A stretch of 64,000 nucleotides of DNA from Datnioides undecimradiatus (Eukaryota; Chordata; Actinopteri; Lobotiformes; Datnioididae): contig WARS01000029.1 in assembly GCA_008933995.1 (NCBI GenBank), positions 20,057,511-20,121,510 on the forward strand, given 5' to 3'. The stretch's first letter is position 1. Each line of letters starts with the position of its first letter. A program made the position numbers and the translations under genes. Positions 13,061 through 25,687 of the stretch are shown in pieces. The notes under the pieces were generated by a model. That model searched no databases. It saw nothing but the letters and a program-made list of their open reading frames with translations, and was not told the origin of the DNA.

Positions 13061-13823
13061 CACTCTTAATTCAGACAACCTGGCCCAAAAATTGGCAAAC
13101 ACAGCCCGTCTTTGACATCATTATCCCTCATTTTCCAGAGCTCTGTCCACTCCCAGTTTTGGGATGAAGAGAGAGGAGGCGAGACGATAGGGGAGCCAGA
13201 GAAGAAGCTTGATTTAGGGAGGAGGAGAAAAAAAAGGCACCTTGACCTCACTTTCATCTCTGGAGCTGATCCTCTGTCTGGCGTGAATTCTCCGAGGAGC
13301 TGGCTGTGGAACAGAGAGAGGCTTTATGCTTGCTTACTACAATGTTCCTCGTAGAAAATCCCATTTCATTTCTCAAGAGGGTTGAGAGAATGGCTTGAAA
13401 GGCATGTTTTTTCTTATCTCCAGTGATACCATTAGGCTGCACGTAATTTAGCCCCGATCCCATATAGTTTCCATGTAAAATGAAGCTGATGACGACCATT
13501 TTTACACAAGAATAAAGTGTTGAACAATCAGGATGGAGTTTCAGAAAGCCATTGTTGTGTTTCGAAATCTCATGAATCGGCACGCATACCTCATGTGTCC
13601 AAATCCTGTTGAATTTTTTTGCAGGCATCACTTAATCTTGCCTAATAACTCACTGGAACCGTTAAAGAAGAGTTTAAAAATGACGTAAAACCCAGACAAA
13701 GGACAACATTAGATCATCTGATTGGCTGCATTTTGAGGAAAAGTTCGGCATTAATGTTTATTTCAGGAGTTAGTGGAAAAGATTTATACACTTCCGCATC
13801 TTGTTCAGATATACTGGCAGCAC

Positions 13824-14004
13824 TAGCTTAGCATAAATACATTGTTTAGATGTGATTGTTATTTAAGGTTGGCTGTATGTGATTTGCTTTTGCACTTTGT
13901 TTATTGTGCTGATTAAAGATAGATGCTGGTAATTGGACTTCATTACACTTGGACAGAGATGGGCTAGCTGCCCCCCCCCCCTTTCCAGTATTTATGCTAA
14001 GCTA
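13824..14004 (+). mobile_element. MITE-like repeat copy with perfect 17-bp terminal inverted repeats
   Basis: The left end TAGCTTAGCATAAATAC (13824-13840) is the exact reverse complement of the right end at 13988-14004. The sequence just inside the right end (GGCTAGCTG, then CCAGTATTTATGCTAAG) matches the right end of the larger copy at 53623-53935. It is a short, internally deleted member of a non-autonomous inverted-repeat family with no coding capacity. A poly-C run (about 13972-13981) lies inside. Confidence 0.6.
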
Positions 14005-17000
14005 TTTGCAGGATATTAGTCTGTTTATCAAATTCTAGGCAAGAGAGAAAAGCCACATATTGCCCAAAGTGTTAAGCTGTTGCTTCATTAACACATGTGC
14101 TGCCTTTGCTAACAAAGAAAGCCTTTTTCAGCATGGACTCAAACTGGTTAACGACTCTGGGAACGCTGCCTCCTAAACGGTTTCTGTGACAGTGCGCGGA
14201 TCAGGCTCATTCTATAATATTTGGGTGTATCTGAAGTGCAATTTGTAAACACTTAACTGAGCTGGGACGCGGTGAGATACTCGGAGAGCAGTTTGTAGTT
14301 GTGGCTGGGTCCGGGTCCAGACAGAGAGAAGCTGTCAGAAGAGATCACGCAGGTGCTGCAGAGACAACAGAAGACAGCAGTGAAGTGCTGCACAGCGGCG
14401 ACCTTGGTGGTATAAGCCTTAGAAATACATGTTCCTCTTTCACGAGTGTGACATGTATCCAGTTCAGAAAAGACTTCACACCAGCTCGCTGCCGCCTCCC
14501 CTGATCTTTAAGAGGGACGGAAGTATTTCACATGTCTGCTCGGACCACAGGCCCACTTTACCTCTCAGGTCAACCCCGGCCCAGATAACTCGGGTTCACA
14601 ATTAGCTTTGGTCTGCCTTCATATCAGCTCATGCATTCAAAGGAGAGATTAGGATGTTTTCGAAGGTGCTAAGGAGCCCTGCTGCAGACACCTGTCACAA
14701 CACCAGAACCACGCATGGTGGCTCTGTTAAAATGGCTTCTCCCATGTGAGACTTCCGCAGGATTTGGAAAACAGAAGCATCTCTGGCCTCTTGTGGTCGT
14801 CTTCTTTGGATCTATAAAGTCCCCTTGATTTTCGACTTAGCCTGCTTAGCCCTAAAGCCGGCACCAGTGCCAAAAAGTTCCGCTAATCTCGGAAAGACAA
14901 GCTATTTTTAAGCCAGTGCATTTTTTTCTGTGAATATACACCCCACATCTGCTACTCCAAATGCGATTTAAACAAACACTTTGAATGTTTAAAATGCTAT
15001 CTGGCACGGGTTCCAGTGGCGGAGCGCTCAGAGAAACCAGAGAAGGAGGACACCGTGAAACATCCTGATTTTTTTTTTCCTCTGTGACCGGGTTTATGGC
15101 TTTTACGTGTGTGAATGTTTTGACGATTAATATCTTCCTTTCAATAGTTGTGGACAGCCCCTATGAGGCCAGCTCCTCTTCCTCTTTTCCATTCTTCTCC
15201 TTACCTGGGCATGAAACGGCAGCCGTGCAGGCCCTTTGTGAGGCCCGAGTGCATCCGCTCTAAACTTCAAACGTAAACAATGAAAAACAGACTTACTATT
15301 TATTTCTTGGGAGAGCAAACACACAAAAACAATGTGTTCTGCTGAAAATTAGAAACAACTGCACAGAAAATTGTTCCCAGTTTGAGTGGATGTGTGTGTG
15401 CGTGTGTGTGTGTGTGTAAAAGGAGGGCCAACATACATTTAGCGAAGAGGACCCGCTGTGATTCCCGGTTTCCACAATAACATCCCCAAGGAGGGGAAGA
15501 AGAAGGAGACATGAACGAGAAGCAGACAGGATGCAACATCTGAGCCGAAAGTAGATCAGTTTCAGATTGTGCAGAAACTGGATTAGACATAAAAAAAGTA
15601 AAAATGATGACGTTACAGTTATTAGATCTGTCAAATCTGGTGCCACATATCACTTTTTCCTGCTGTATGTCTCAAACTAGTTAGATAAAAAGATTTTTAA
15701 CTGCTACTTTAACCTGCAGTAACATTTCATTGTAACCTCAACACTGACCTATTGCCAAATGTGATATGGCAAACTTATTACAGCAACTTATAGCTAAAAG
15801 CTGGCTGTTTACATGGCCACCAGATATGCAACATTATCATTTATCTGGACTCATGCGTCTTACTACCTGATAAATATGATGTCCACTCTCCGCTTGGCTC
15901 TTGTTTTCATCTCCACTCACTCCTGAGGGAAATATCTCGCTCTGAAGCTGCTAAATGCTGAAATATGTTCGCCATCTGGTCGCTAGCTTTGCCTATTTGT
16001 TGTTTGGTGCTGAGCAGGTAGTGAACAGAGGGTTGATTGGAGCCCTTTCTGCCCCCAAAACAAACAAAACCAGAAAAAGTGAGCTGGGTTTGTCTGAGAC
16101 GCGTTCACATTAAAGATATCTGTTCTGACTGCAGCCACTTTTAAAGGTAAAACTAAACTGAAAAGAAAATGAGATTTATGCTTCACGGTAAGTTTCCACT
16201 TCCTCCAAACAGAGCATGGCCTTCGTTTCCTTTCCTGGCAACTCATGGTGGTGGGTGGTAAAGCACTTTTGTTCCCTGCACGTCAGGCCCAGTTTAAGCT
16301 CAGACACTTCTCTATCCATCAGCTGCCCCTTGTCGCCGTCCACTGTCACCAAGGCAAAAAATAGCTCGGGCTTCCTGCCCTGCAGCCTCCCTGTCCACTG
16401 GGGCAAAGCAAAGCCACCTGTCAGAGAGCACACAGGTTAAGAAGCCAGACTGCAGACACAGACGGACAATCGCCACTACCTCATCTGTTTGCTATCAGGG
16501 TTACAGCCAGGTTTGGTGTGGCTGGCTCAAAGCGAGAGAACTCATCATCGTTACCTCATATGTGTCTGCTGCCCGGGCCGCCGTGAGCACCATTACATAC
16601 TGTGGACATAAAAGACCAAAGTCTGAAGTCACCTCTTGGATTAAAAAGGGTTTGAAATTAAGAATTTCCGACAGCGTGAATAAAATGACTGGAAGGACTC
16701 CATAAAGTACGTAAATATGATCATCACAATGCACACAAAGTATTAAACATAAAAATATGTCCCCCTGTGAGTCATATACTCTGTAATTACATATCAGAAC
16801 CAGTTTATTGGCCCACATTTAAAGAATATGACTCCACTCGTTTTTCATTGTATGGTAGAGAATAAAGAATGGATTTAATAGTGCACCAGTAAAATATCTC
16901 TTCAAGCCTTTAAGTCATATAAAGTCCAGTGGACTAAAAAATAAAAACATTTCTCTGTGAAATGCGGTAAGATTATCACAAAACTGAAACACTTTAACTT

Positions 17001-18320
17001 AAAATTGTACTTCAGTACAGTACTTGAGTAAATGTACTTAGTTACTTTTCCCATCTGAAACTGATCCTACAATCTTTGGATGGGCGAAAAAAGCGTGTTC
17101 TCGATTTTTCTTGTCAGCAAATCCCCTCAAAAGACCATATATGGTGATCATGTGTAGCCTATTTATCCTCTGTTGTTAACCAAACGGTTAGAAACAAATC
17201 CGTGAGTCCCACTCTTGCACTGGGTGTCCATCAACCATCGTGTAGTTTAAATCAATAACACATACACTGCCCTGCTGTTGCAGAAACACCCACCAGTGAA
17301 CAAACTTCATGTTAAAATGAAGCTGGAAGTGGTCTCCAACACATTTTTTCCTGTTTGAGTATTGTCTGTTAGAACTACACAGCCCAGCTGTTCGGGCTGA
17401 TTTAAAAATGAAACTACACATCCAGATACATAACAGATCCGGGATCTGTTATTAGCTAAGCTGATGCTGTATGTGTCACAGGCGGCTGTTATGTATCAAC
17501 ATTAAATCCAGGTGTATCCTTCAAGTTTGACGTTGCATGAATTTAATTAGACTAAGTAATTATAGCATTTATTATTATTATTCTAAGTATTAAATGTGAT
17601 CACAAATTTAAACGCAATATGTTTGGATCTAAACCCTAACCTACTTGAATGTATGGTCTTGTCTGCCGGACACCGCTGACACCACCTCAGTTGTTGATAA
17701 ATTGCTTGGTGCTTGTGGCCCAGTAGGACACCTGTCTCTATCCATTTCATTTTCAAAGATGAATAGATGTTTTGTACATGTGCTGTGGTTCCTCTTCCGA
17801 CCGTAGCTGTGATTAAAACAACATGACTATCTGGGAACATTTCCTGTTGCAAACCTGAAAATAAAAGATTTATCCAAGCAGTCTAGACGGAGATACCCCT
17901 GAGGTCATCGCCATCATGACTTCCAGACTGTTTTGAGCTGACTGGCTCTGCTGGACACAAGACTTGATGGAAACCCAAACATTAAACTGGCCAAGGCCTT
18001 GGTTATGTCAGCTGTGGTTACATTATGTAATAAGACTGAATAAACGTTCCCTAAAATAACTAAATTTACTGTAAAACTCCATTGTGAGTGTCTTTGTAGT
18101 AGAGCACGTTAATTATGAGCAAAACTAAGCTGTTTTTGTCTAATAACTTGCACATCCATGGATGTTGGGTGGGTGTAAGTTTTCGGAAATTGCTTTTAGC
18201 TCATAACAATCCATTTTAATGTTACCCGAATGAGTATCTTGGAAAATACGCTTACTAGCTCGCTTGGTGACAGATAATGAAGAAATAAATCTGTCATATC
18301 TGAGGCTGCACACAGGAGGT
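14005..18320. other. non-coding stretch, no gene supported
   Basis: No exon with acceptable splice sites and a recognisable protein was found on either strand. A GT microsatellite lies at 15391-15417 and a short ATT run near 17570-17582. Confidence 0.55.
15391..15417. repeat. (GT)n microsatellite, one interruption
   Basis: An alternating GT tract with one CG interruption near 15401 is visible directly. Confidence 0.9.
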
Positions 18321-18321
18321 A

Positions 18322-18480
18322 GTTAGCTTAGCTTAGCAAAACGACTGGAAGCAGGAGGAAGCAGCTAGCCTTGCTTTATCCAGAGGTTTGCAGCCTACCG
18401 CCACCGCTAAAGCTAATTTTTTAACACATCATACCTCCTTAAATCTGTAATCTTATACTTAATGGACAAAAATCAGCATG
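18322..18480 (+). mobile_element. partial copy of the AGCTTAGC inverted-repeat element (left part)
   Basis: The left terminus GTTAGCTTAGCTTAGC is followed by ACTGGAAGCAGGAGGAAGC, CTAGCC and CTAAAGCT in the same order and at similar spacing as in the copy at 53623-53935. The matching right terminus (TGCTAAGCTAAGC) is not found nearby, so this copy is truncated or badly decayed on the right. Confidence 0.5.
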
Positions 18481-21400
18481 GTGTTGATCTTTTTTTTTTC
18501 TTCAAAGCTGTTATCTCGAGAGCATCAGTCAAATATTTTGTTACTGAGATAACGAAGCTTGTTTTCTAGTAATTACAGGTTCCTTTATCTTGTAATCTTG
18601 GAACTACAAGGGGCCAATTTCTTAACAAAACAAGATGATTTATCACGTGAAAGTGTTCTTCTCTGCTTCGCCCAACTCAAACACAACAGTTTATAATGAC
18701 AGAGGTAAAGACATATATGCTATACGCTTACACACTATGACCTGACTATGGTAGCCAGTGAAGACTGTAAAGATGTATTTCTCTACAGCATAAAACTGCT
18801 TATGTTTAATGATGCAAGTTATGACAGCAACATTTTCAGTTAGCTTCTGATTGGTTGATAAATAATGGCTCCTCCTTAAACTGCTCTAGCTGTCAGACGC
18901 CACGTATCAATGCTGGCATGGCACCCCTGATCTTTGATAATCATACAGCAGTCACGACAGGAAACGACCTTTTGTTATGTCATGATAACAGGTTGATTAT
19001 CCTGTTGTCTTGAGGTATCAAAGCTTGTTTTCACTGTACAATGGAATAATTAATATGTGATGTTTAGATAGCGGCTGGGCATCCTCAGCTAATCCCAAAC
19101 TTCTTGTTCAGTTTAAGTTTAAAGCAGCATTTGAACCAAGAGACAGTCCCAAACAGAAGTTACACATGAAAATCATCAGTATTTTGAATTGAGCTTTTCA
19201 ATCACGAAGCCACCATTCAGCCACGGTCACACTACATGACAGCAGAAACAGATGACAGAGATCATCTGGCGTAAAGCTGAGGTAACCCATCTCTTGACAG
19301 AGAAAAGGAGAAAAACATGAAGACGTCCAGGCTCGAAGATGAAGTCAGTGACAAAGTCCAAAAGTGAATTAAATGGAAAGAGACCTCTTTGTTGATCAAG
19401 ACAGCGATCGAGTTAAGATCTGTGAACAATTTCCTCTAAATGAGTAGCCTGTGGCGTGAGTAAAAAAAAAAAGAAACACTAGATGAAGGCATCCAGCTAT
19501 TATCTGTGCCCGGCTTGTTCTGTGAAGTGCCTGCTGGTGGATTCACACACTGACTGCATTCTCCACAAAGGAACATGAATGCTAAATTGTTGGGAATGCA
19601 CCTAAATGAAACAAGATGGTTCTGCAGAGCTCTTATGTGATGCAAATAGGAAAAAAATCATTTGCCATACTTTTTATGATTGTTGCCAGTTTCTTATTGT
19701 TTTCATTTCCTGTGTGTGTTGTGTCTTGCAAGTGGTGTTGCTGTCATTCCAGAGAGTCCGGCTGCTCGTTCACGCTAAGTCTCCTGCCTTTATTTACAGC
19801 ATAGAGACAAGGACACTTGATCTTGTTCACTGGGCTATATCTGTATGAGCCCTGTTGTTTGCCTGGTGCCGGTGCCAAGACAAATAAGGCGCACATTTGT
19901 GAACCACATTGGCAGCAAGAGACCAGAAATGAGTACAACAAAGCAGGAAACTGGTAAATATTCCCAATAGGAGGAAGTGATTTAATCTTTTCAGCACTTT
20001 GGTGCACTTGTTTAACAGTCCTGCTACTTAGACTCTGCTTGTTTTTAGGAGTTTAGGTCTGATCTGTATCAAGTGCTCGTGTTAAACCATTAAATCAGTG
20101 TGGAATCTGATATAGCAGCTCAGATACTTCCATCAACACCAGCCCATGACATACCTACAGTACAGTAGCTTACTGACCTCTGAGGTTTGAACTGTGCATG
20201 GGTAACACAGGTGCTGGGCCTCTTCTTCTCGTAACAGGGTTGTTTTAGGAGTTCTTCCTGTAAATGTCCAACAGAGGGACCCTGTGAATCTACTGACCAA
20301 ACAGAAGCGTGTGATTGGTCTCTGTCCTCTTGCAGACTTAAAGTACACGATCCCAAGAGGTCTATGAATAAAAATCTGCTTTTTAAACCTTTGAATGGAA
20401 AGATAAGGACAGACTTTGACCCTAACGTCTGAAATATTGTGCTCCTCTATAGTTTAACGTATGTTGTGTGGATTTTGATGATCAAATACTTGGTGTCAAT
20501 GTATCCTCGGACCTTAGCAAAGCATACCCTGGATTTACAAATGTGAAAGTGTCCTGGTTCTGCAGCAGAAACACACACACTGTAAAAAGAAATACAACAT
20601 GTAACGTGGAAATACTAAAAAACCTTAAGGGGAACCTTATCACCTGACGCTGCACTTACATTTAGAGTGCTTTGGTGTCTTTTAGCTCATTGTTTTGTTT
20701 TTGCAGTTAGCAACTTCCTGTTTTAGTTTGCTCTCAGCACTCTCATAAACTATGTTTCCAGTCGCAACAGGAAGCACCAAAATCATTTAAATTAACCCAC
20801 GGTGCAATCTGTTCAACGTCAGCTGGTGAGCATAGTGAAGCATTTAGCAGGCTAAAGGGACAGATACATCCTTCAGGAGGTGTTGAAGGTAGATGAAGTG
20901 TGAATGTTGAACTTATAATTGCCAAGTGGCCAGATACACAATTCAAAATGACTCATGTAATAATCAAATGTTGCGCCGTGAATGCTGGATGCGTCACAGG
21001 CAGCTGTTTGCTATTATGTTCATTAAATTAACCTTGTGAGGTTAGCATTCCTAGAGGTTGTTGAGCTGCCCCAAGTGGCCAAAAAACCATTCATTTTAGC
21101 AGGTTTAATCATGGGTTTGGTCAGAAAATACTTATTAATTGTGATATGCTATTGTTTGGTTTGGAGGAGCCTTTCCTTGGAGTTACCTTTGGGATGCAGC
21201 GTGTCTTTTGTGAATCAAGGCTGACTACAGATGCTACCCTTTGAGAAGAAATGATAAATGGTAAAAGGACTGAATCTATGCATTATTATTCTTGTCTTTG
21301 ACCTCTTCAAGCACTTTTTAATAAATGTCAGCATTCGTCCGTTCACACACACGCATTTGTACAGTAATGCATGCAAGGTGCTGTCACAAGGAATATAATT

Positions 21401-23375
21401 ATTCACACACATCGACACACTGATGGATGACCTCAGCCTGTTGCAGACCTGTAAACACTCCTGTTTTACTCTGGGGTCTCGCATATTTCAAGGCCATTGC
21501 ACAGCACTCTCACGTTTCATTGTTTCTCCAGGGAAACTCCTGGAATTTGCACAGCTCTCAAACTTAAATAATAATCATCAGACGTGGACTCCGTTTTTAA
21601 TGTTTGTCTGGCCACACTCAAATTGCCAGTTCATCTAGGAAACACAATACACACACGCTATATACAATTTAAATCCATCTGTCACTGCAGCTTTGCAAAA
21701 CACAACTAGATTCAACGGGCGTGTGTGCAGCCCTGCTCTGCACCACCATAAGGGCTGGCTAACTTAATATTAGCTGTTATTAAAATGTCAGGGCAGGACA
21801 GCATCCAGCTACATCAATGTAAATACTATTCAAAGAAAATCATGTTTTATATTACTTTCTGGAAGACGTATATGAACCCTACACTTTAAAACAAGTCTTC
21901 ACTTGAAAATGTTAATGATTTATATTATGGGGATTTGCATTTTGTCCTCAAATGTCAGGCAAGTGCCTATAATATGACTGTGTAAACAGGTTTATGCACA
22001 AGCACAAGTATAACATGTCCACATACTGACACTCTGAGACAACTCGAGGAGAAGATAGCTACAGCGCAACGTTTCAGACACAGCTTTTAGCACCAAGTAT
22101 TGAGATTTTCCTTTAAAGGAGAATTCAGGAAACAATAAAACTTTACAAACAACTCCTCCTCAGCACAATTAACCTTGCAACAATTTTTAACCTTTTTCTG
22201 TTTAGATATGTCCAAAATCTGATGTTCAAATGTCAGAGAACATGTGATGAGAACCATCATCGTTTTAACATTTTGGGTCAACAGTAAACCCTTTTGAGAA
22301 TGTCGGTGTGAAAAGGCATTCCCCTTCTTTTCATGTTGTTCTGTTCTAGTCCTATTGCTTCAAACAGACCAGGTCAACAGGACACCGTCTGCACATTAGA
22401 CCCAGGGTCAAACAGACACCTGCTGCCAAGACGAGCAGTCGTATAACTGACAGGCGTTAACACTCCCGTAACTACACTGCTAAGCTGTGTTAAATACGCT
22501 GCACTGCGTTAGGGTGCGGCGCTGCCCTGCTGCCCATATCTGACACATCAAAACCCATCTGCAGACCTTGATTAGCACTCGCATCTTCTCCTGTCCTGCT
22601 CCTCCTTGTCCCCCTCCTCCTCATCTCATTTCACACTAAACAAAGTCGCGGCGGGGTCCGATGGCTGGAGCCCCCTCTCTCTTATCACCTCACAGCCGGA
22701 GCCACTGGATGGGTTGATGAACTTGGCTGGAAGGAATCTGCAGCCTGCTCCACTTGACTGAGCAGAGCTAATGAGTCAGAAAATCCCACAGCCAGGGCTT
22801 TAGGGTTCACCATGGGCATCGGGAGAAGCAGGTAGTTTCAAGCATATGAGAGAGGATGAGGTGTGTTTCATAGGGAGCGGACTGTCGAAGAAGCGGAGCA
22901 AGTTCCACAGGATAAGGAGTTGAAGAGATGAAACACTACAAGGACTCCAAGGAGGAGAGGGTGTAGGAGGAGTGTGACTGGATGAGGCAGGGATTACCCT
23001 GCTTTGATCTGTAAACCATGTCTGTACCAGGGAGTGTTGGGGACCTCAACTCTCAGCCAGGTGCACTCTGTTCATCAAGCCACTGCCAACCCCCCACCAA
23101 GCTGCCCCCAAGGTGTGAAATGAGCCCCCAATCCTTTTCCTGCACGCCCAATCACACAGCAGACCTACAGCAGGAGAAGGACTGGCAAAGGAACAGACAG
23201 TCTGGAAAGCAGGGCGTAGCCTGCGGCTGTTCTCATACTATCAGTATCTGGCGATTGCAGAAGCATAAGAATTAGTAGTTGATGTTAAAAGTCAGACATT
23301 GTGGAAAATAAGCATATTCACTTCTGGGCAGAGAATAAGATGCTATCTGTCTTTAACTTTGAAACCAGCAGCTGA
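18481..23375. other. non-coding stretch, no gene supported
   Basis: No gene is supported on either strand. The region is AT-leaning with scattered short CA runs. A stretch at about 22480-22830 is GC-richer and carries CTTATCA, ACAAAG and TGAGTCA motifs, but this is too weak to call as an element. Confidence 0.55.
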
Positions 23376-23677
23376 CTAGCCTCGCTTAGCATGAAGACTG
23401 GAAGCACAGGGAGACAACTAGCCTTGAGTCCAAAGGCAACAAAATGCTGCTCTCTCCACATATAAAACGCCCTAAATTGATATGCCACGTGTTTCTAGAT
23501 CATTTCAGTCTGTACACAAACTTGAGCTTTAAAACAACAAGTTGTAGTTTTAAGGTGTTTATGTTCCAGACTGTTTCTTGGCTGGGAGGTTTATACCTAA
23601 CTTCCTGGAAGCTAGTTATCACCATGAGGCTGCCAGGCTAGCTGCTTTCTCCGACTTTAATTGGAAGCTAAGCAGCT
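23376..23677 (+). mobile_element. copy of the AGCTTAGC inverted-repeat element, diverged
   Basis: The order of blocks follows the copy at 53623-53935: a TTAGCATGAAGACTGGAAGC-like start, GGGAGACAACTAGCC, CCAAAGGCAACAAAAT, an internal AAGTTGTAGTTTTA segment, then GGCTAGCTG and GGAAGCTAAGC near the right end. The element is about 300 bp with no coding capacity, and the termini are decayed. Confidence 0.55.
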
Positions 23678-23921
23678 GCTGAATGTACATTGGACAGATA
23701 TTACAGTGGTATTGAGCTACTCACCTAATTATTTCCGAGAAAGTATTTCCTGTAATCTTGACTTAATACCTCTTGTTTGTTTCTACCACAAGTTGGAAGC
23801 AAAAACCAGATTGATAAAGGAGAGTCTGGTGAAAACAACATTCAAGTTCAACAGCAGCAATCGTATTTACTGTTTCACTGCGAATTATATCTCAGTGTAT
23901 CCTTGACAGAATGGGGGTTGT

Positions 23922-24120
23922 CTCTGTGAGGCTGTGCTGAGGCACTCAAGCGCCTCAGACTAGTTGCTAATGACAGCATGCTAACATGTTCACAATGATC
24001 GTGTCTATCCTCCTTGCTATAGATTTGTGTCCAGTGTTGCCAATATTTGCTGATTAGCACAAGGCACAGATGAGGCTGGAGGGAATGTCTTGCATTTTGC
24101 AGGGATTTTAGTCAAAACAA
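23922..24120 (+). repeat. interspersed repeat of the GCATGCTAACATG type
   Basis: The segments AGCATGCTAACATGTTCAC, GCTGATTAGCACAAGGCAC, GATGAGGCTGGAGGGAATGT and TTTTGCAGGGATTT occur in the order I know from a repeat family scattered through percomorph genomes. It has no coding capacity. A related copy appears at about 35318-35535. Confidence 0.5.
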
Positions 24121-25571
24121 CACAATAATAGTCAAATAATGTTGATCTTTGTATAAAATTCCCAGAGCTGCAAGATCTAAGAAATCCCCAGTAGGTTCAG
24201 TTTCTGTTTCTCTTGTGATTCTTTCACGTTGTCCATGTTGCGGCTGTTTTTTGGATATAGCATGCACGTGTTTTTCATCTCAAACATGTCCAGTAATGCC
24301 TTATCTCCTGATATATGAAAACACTGACAAACCCAGACCGTAATAATCTGCAGGAAGGCCCGAGATTTCTAAAAACACACATGGTTTTCAGACATGGACT
24401 CTAATTCCTTAGTTTTGACAGCCCAGTTCTGACTTGAGGACATACATTTTTGCCGTTCGTTAGAAACAAACAAGAAAAAGCTTTCATGTTTCTTATGACA
24501 GAAAGGTTTTGTTTATTGGTGCTACGGTATGAGGTGCAACGCTGGAGCTGCCACAAGTTTTAAGTGTCATTTTTTTGTGCTTCAGATCCTCTCTAATGGA
24601 CCGCAGAGATGTTTATTCACTGCCCGTCTATTCCCGTCTTCTTCCCATTCTCCTCTCCTGTTCATAGGGATGACTGGCAGACCAGAGTGACCAGTCCCAT
24701 TTGAATTATGCATTCAAAAAGTAGATTTTGCTGGCATCAGCTCAAAGCATTTTTCTGTGACATGTGCAGAACATACAGACAGGGAGGCTTTTCCATGCAG
24801 CGACCAATCTGTTTCACAGACAGCCTCGAACTTCATCCCCAAGATCATAGAAGTGCTCCTGCCTATCGAAGTTTATGTTTGCTCACATCCAGGTCATGTT
24901 CAAGTCTCTCCCCTGTCTGTTATCAATGGTAAGGAGGAGATCTGACGACTATTTGATGAAGCGTTAAAGCCAATGTCAGCGTTTGAGCGTGGACCTGCTT
25001 TCTTTTGTCAGCCAAGAGGCAATAACTTAAGCGTTTGATGTTATCTTTCCCTTTAACGCAGCTTTCAAGAAAACATCTTTGCACTACTTCATAGAAAATA
25101 CCTACATCTGGGGAAGAAAAGGACATTATAGTTGCATGTTTTCAGAAGAACTGGAGACCACACAATTGGACAGCCACTAAGCGCTTTACAAGGAAAATGG
25201 ATAGCCAAGAGACAAACGATGCAAATGTGGACAGTCATAGCCTGCAGACAGATCATCTGACAATAATGACTCAAAAGCAGAAGGGATGGCACGACCATTT
25301 CATAAAAGCATTTAAAAGAGCCACAACTAAGAAAAGGGTTGTTTTGAGAGTTTCCACGCACACATTTTCTATATGTTAACAAGCTGTGAATGCAGCTGAC
25401 ATGTGGATTATGTTTGACCGGGAGATTTGGTTGGGTTTGGCTTTTTTTCCTCCTTGCGTGTTTTAACACAGTTGAACATGGAGACAATGAAAACCCATAA
25501 TCAGAAACTGACAGCGTGGTTACCTCATTCGGTAATCGTTTATCATCCTGACACTGCATCATAAACTGTAG

Positions 25572-25588
25572 AAAAAAAAAAAAAAAAA
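25572..25588 (+). repeat. A17 homopolymer
   Basis: Seventeen consecutive A residues. It could be the tail of an old retroposed copy, but no target-site duplication was identified. Confidence 0.9.
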
Positions 25589-25670
25589 GAAGACCTGCCA
25601 CTCCAAACTCCCAGTCTCTTTCAAACTTTTGTATGAATGAACTGTTCAGAGTGCTGTCTGGAGCTCGAAG

Positions 25671-25687
25671 TGTGTGTGTGTGTGTGT
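25671..25687. repeat. (GT)n microsatellite, short
   Basis: Uninterrupted TG alternation is visible directly. Confidence 0.9.

Larger units (their letters stand above)
9600..13820. other. non-coding stretch with motif clusters
   Basis: No gene is supported. A short CA run lies near 11264-11282. Two stretches (about 10740-11030 and 12900-13060) are dense in developmental transcription-factor motifs and are described as separate features. The 117-codon plus-strand frame around 12560-12913 has no splice context or family resemblance. Confidence 0.6.

Noticed and set aside
15296-15653. Two overlapping minus-strand frames of about 117 codons
   Set aside because: Both read through a GT microsatellite (THTHTH) and have no further support.
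22812-22832. ATG in a perfect CACCATGGG context followed by a possible AG|GTAGTT donor
   Set aside because: Only seven codons before a stop, with no second exon that I could find in phase. Good context alone is not evidence of a gene.
25089-25601. 170-codon minus-strand frame
   Set aside because: Begins in an A17 run read as phenylalanines; no recognisable protein or splice context.
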